A stretch of 38,007 nt of DNA from NCBI GenBank assembly GCA_021732845.1, contig JAKFUF010000169.1, positions 1 to 38,007 of the forward strand, written 5' to 3'. Source of the stretch: Planctomycetaceae bacterium (GTDB lineage: Bacteria > Planctomycetota > Planctomycetia > Planctomycetales > Planctomycetaceae). Positions 37,255 through 38,007 of the stretch are shown piece after piece (within the stretch, counting starts at the first letter, position 1; each line of letters starts with the position of its first letter). Made by a program: the position numbers and the translations under genes. Below the pieces are notes generated by a model. It ran no database searches. It saw only the letters and a program-made list of their open reading frames with translations, and was not told the DNA's origin.

Positions 37255-37839
37255 ATGCAAGTACGCGCACTGTGGACGCTGGCGCTGGTCGTCAGCCTGG
37301 CGGGTCTGACACTGACAGCCATCGCCGCCGAATCTGTCGACCTGAAAGTGGGTGACGCCGCTCCGACATTCACCAGCACCGACGACGAGGGCCAGCCCTG
37401 GAAGTCGGAGGACCATGTCGGCAAGCACATCGTCGTGGTCTACTTCTACCCCGCCGACTGCACCGGTGGCTGCACCAAGCAGGCCAAGGGCTTTCAGGCT
37501 GATCTCAAAAAGCTGAAGGACAAGGGTGTCGAAGTCGTCGGTGTCAGTGCCGACAGCGTCGAAAACCACAAAATCTTCAAGAAACTGGAAAAGCTGGAGT
37601 TCACCCTGCTGGCCGATACCGACGGCAGCGTCGCCAAGGCGTTTGGAGTTCCCCACACCGCCGGCAAGGGCACCGCGAAGACCACGGTGGACGGCAAAGA
37701 AGTGATCCTGAACCGCGACGGGACCACCAAACGCTGGACGTTCGTGATCGGCAAGGACAAAAAGATTGTGCTGAAAAACGACAAAGTGAACGCGCCGGAA
37801 GACAGCCAGCAGGTGCTGAAGCTGGTCGAAGGTTTGTGA
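37255..37839 (+). CDS. Exported peroxiredoxin (AhpC/TSA, BCP-like)
   Basis: 194-residue thiol peroxidase with a signal peptide (1-25, ending IAA-E), so probably periplasmic. The active-site loop is YPADCTGGCTKQAKGF: by the P-x3-T-x2-C pattern Cys73 is the peroxidatic residue. BCP-type enzymes usually carry a resolving Cys five residues later; here that position is Lys78, and instead there is Cys69 four residues before. The rest (VVGVSADSVENHKIFKKL, FTLLADTDGSVAKAFGV) is typical. GGAGAG lies about seven bases before the ATG. It diverges from the receiver-domain gene. Confidence 0.92.
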   Translation: MQVRALWTLALVVSLAGLTLTAIAAESVDLKVGDAAPTFTSTDDEGQPWKSEDHVGKHIVVVYFYPADCTGGCTKQAKGFQADLKKLKDKGVEVVGVSADSVENHKIFKKLEKLEFTLLADTDGSVAKAFGVPHTAGKGTAKTTVDGKEVILNRDGTTKRWTFVIGKDKKIVLKNDKVNAPEDSQQVLKLVEGL

Positions 37840-37843
37840 AAGC

Positions 37844-37890
37844 CAAATGACAAATGACAAATGACAAATGACAAATGACAAATGACAAAT
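37844..37890. repeat. Tandem 7-bp repeat (CAAATGA, about 6.7 copies)
   Basis: Six perfect head-to-tail copies of CAAATGA plus a partial seventh begin five bases after the peroxiredoxin stop. An inverse counterpart lies at 37964-37996, so the two can form a long AT-rich stem with a loop of about 73 bases. They may act as a transcription end structure or be a slippage-prone repeat. Confidence 0.9.
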
Positions 37891-37963
37891 CGTCGCTCAT
37901 GTGTGAGGGCTTTTCACAGAGCGGGATTTTCCCTGCGAAATGACACCCATCCACCAGCAACCC

Positions 37964-37996
37964 ATTTGTCATTTCGTCATTTGTCATTTGTCATTC
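37964..37996. repeat. Inverse copy of the 7-bp repeat (ATTTGTC units)
   Basis: Four ATTTGTC-type units, one with an extra C, form the reverse complement of the array at 37844-37890. The sequence ends at the window border. Confidence 0.85.
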
Positions 37997-38007
37997 CCTC
38001 CCCTCCA

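Overview
The window is high-GC bacterial DNA from a planctomycete, probably a Planctomycetaceae-like mesophile. The evidence is its gene families: planctomycete cytochrome-like proteins with DUF1549/DUF1553 and with DUF1587/1592/1588/1585, a DUF1501 protein with a twin-arginine leader, a sulfatase, an archaeal-type formylmethanofuran dehydrogenase subunit A, and short interspersed palindromic repeats. No rRNA, tRNA, CRISPR array, integrase or transposase gene was recognised. The window starts and ends in non-coding DNA, and all 21 genes appear complete.

Layout. 1-658 has no supportable gene. 659-13396 is a run of six genes, all on the minus strand. In transcription order it holds a BlaI/CopY-type repressor, a 1651-residue M56 membrane peptidase fused to secretin-like and PDZ domains, a caspase/C13-fold-like secreted protein, a DoxX-like membrane protein, a secreted beta-helix protein and a DUF1549/DUF1553 cytochrome-like protein. 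The repressor has a good sigma70-like promoter, and a TACAnnTGTA box lies at the expected transcription start. This makes a self-regulated sensor-protease pair, possibly extending to the downstream genes. 13609-15713 is a PLP-dependent decarboxylase gene bracketed by two related stem-loop repeats in opposite orientation. 15784-16880 is a convergent pair, a PD-(D/E)XK-like protein and an unknown protein, whose stop codons overlap.

17061-22994 (plus strand) carries a secreted glycerophosphodiester phosphodiesterase with an alpha-helical C-terminal extension, a DUF1501 protein, an unknown 205-residue protein and a YyaL/DUF255 thioredoxin-like protein. 23001-23358 is a tandem array of a 104-bp unit lying between two convergent genes. 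23361-34533 (minus strand) carries a WD40-like/trypsin-like protease fusion, a DUF1592-group cytochrome-like protein, aspS, an isolated fhcA and a sulfatase. 34781-38007 holds a small basic/acidic protein with a clear intrinsic terminator, an aldose 1-epimerase with a signal peptide, a stand-alone CheY-like receiver, an exported peroxiredoxin and a 7-bp tandem repeat with an inverted counterpart.

Together the genes suggest a cell that invests heavily in exported and envelope proteins and in carbohydrate and sulfated-polymer degradation, with the C1-transfer pathway seen in planctomycetes. The most unusual item is the BlaI-regulated M56-secretin-PDZ fusion.
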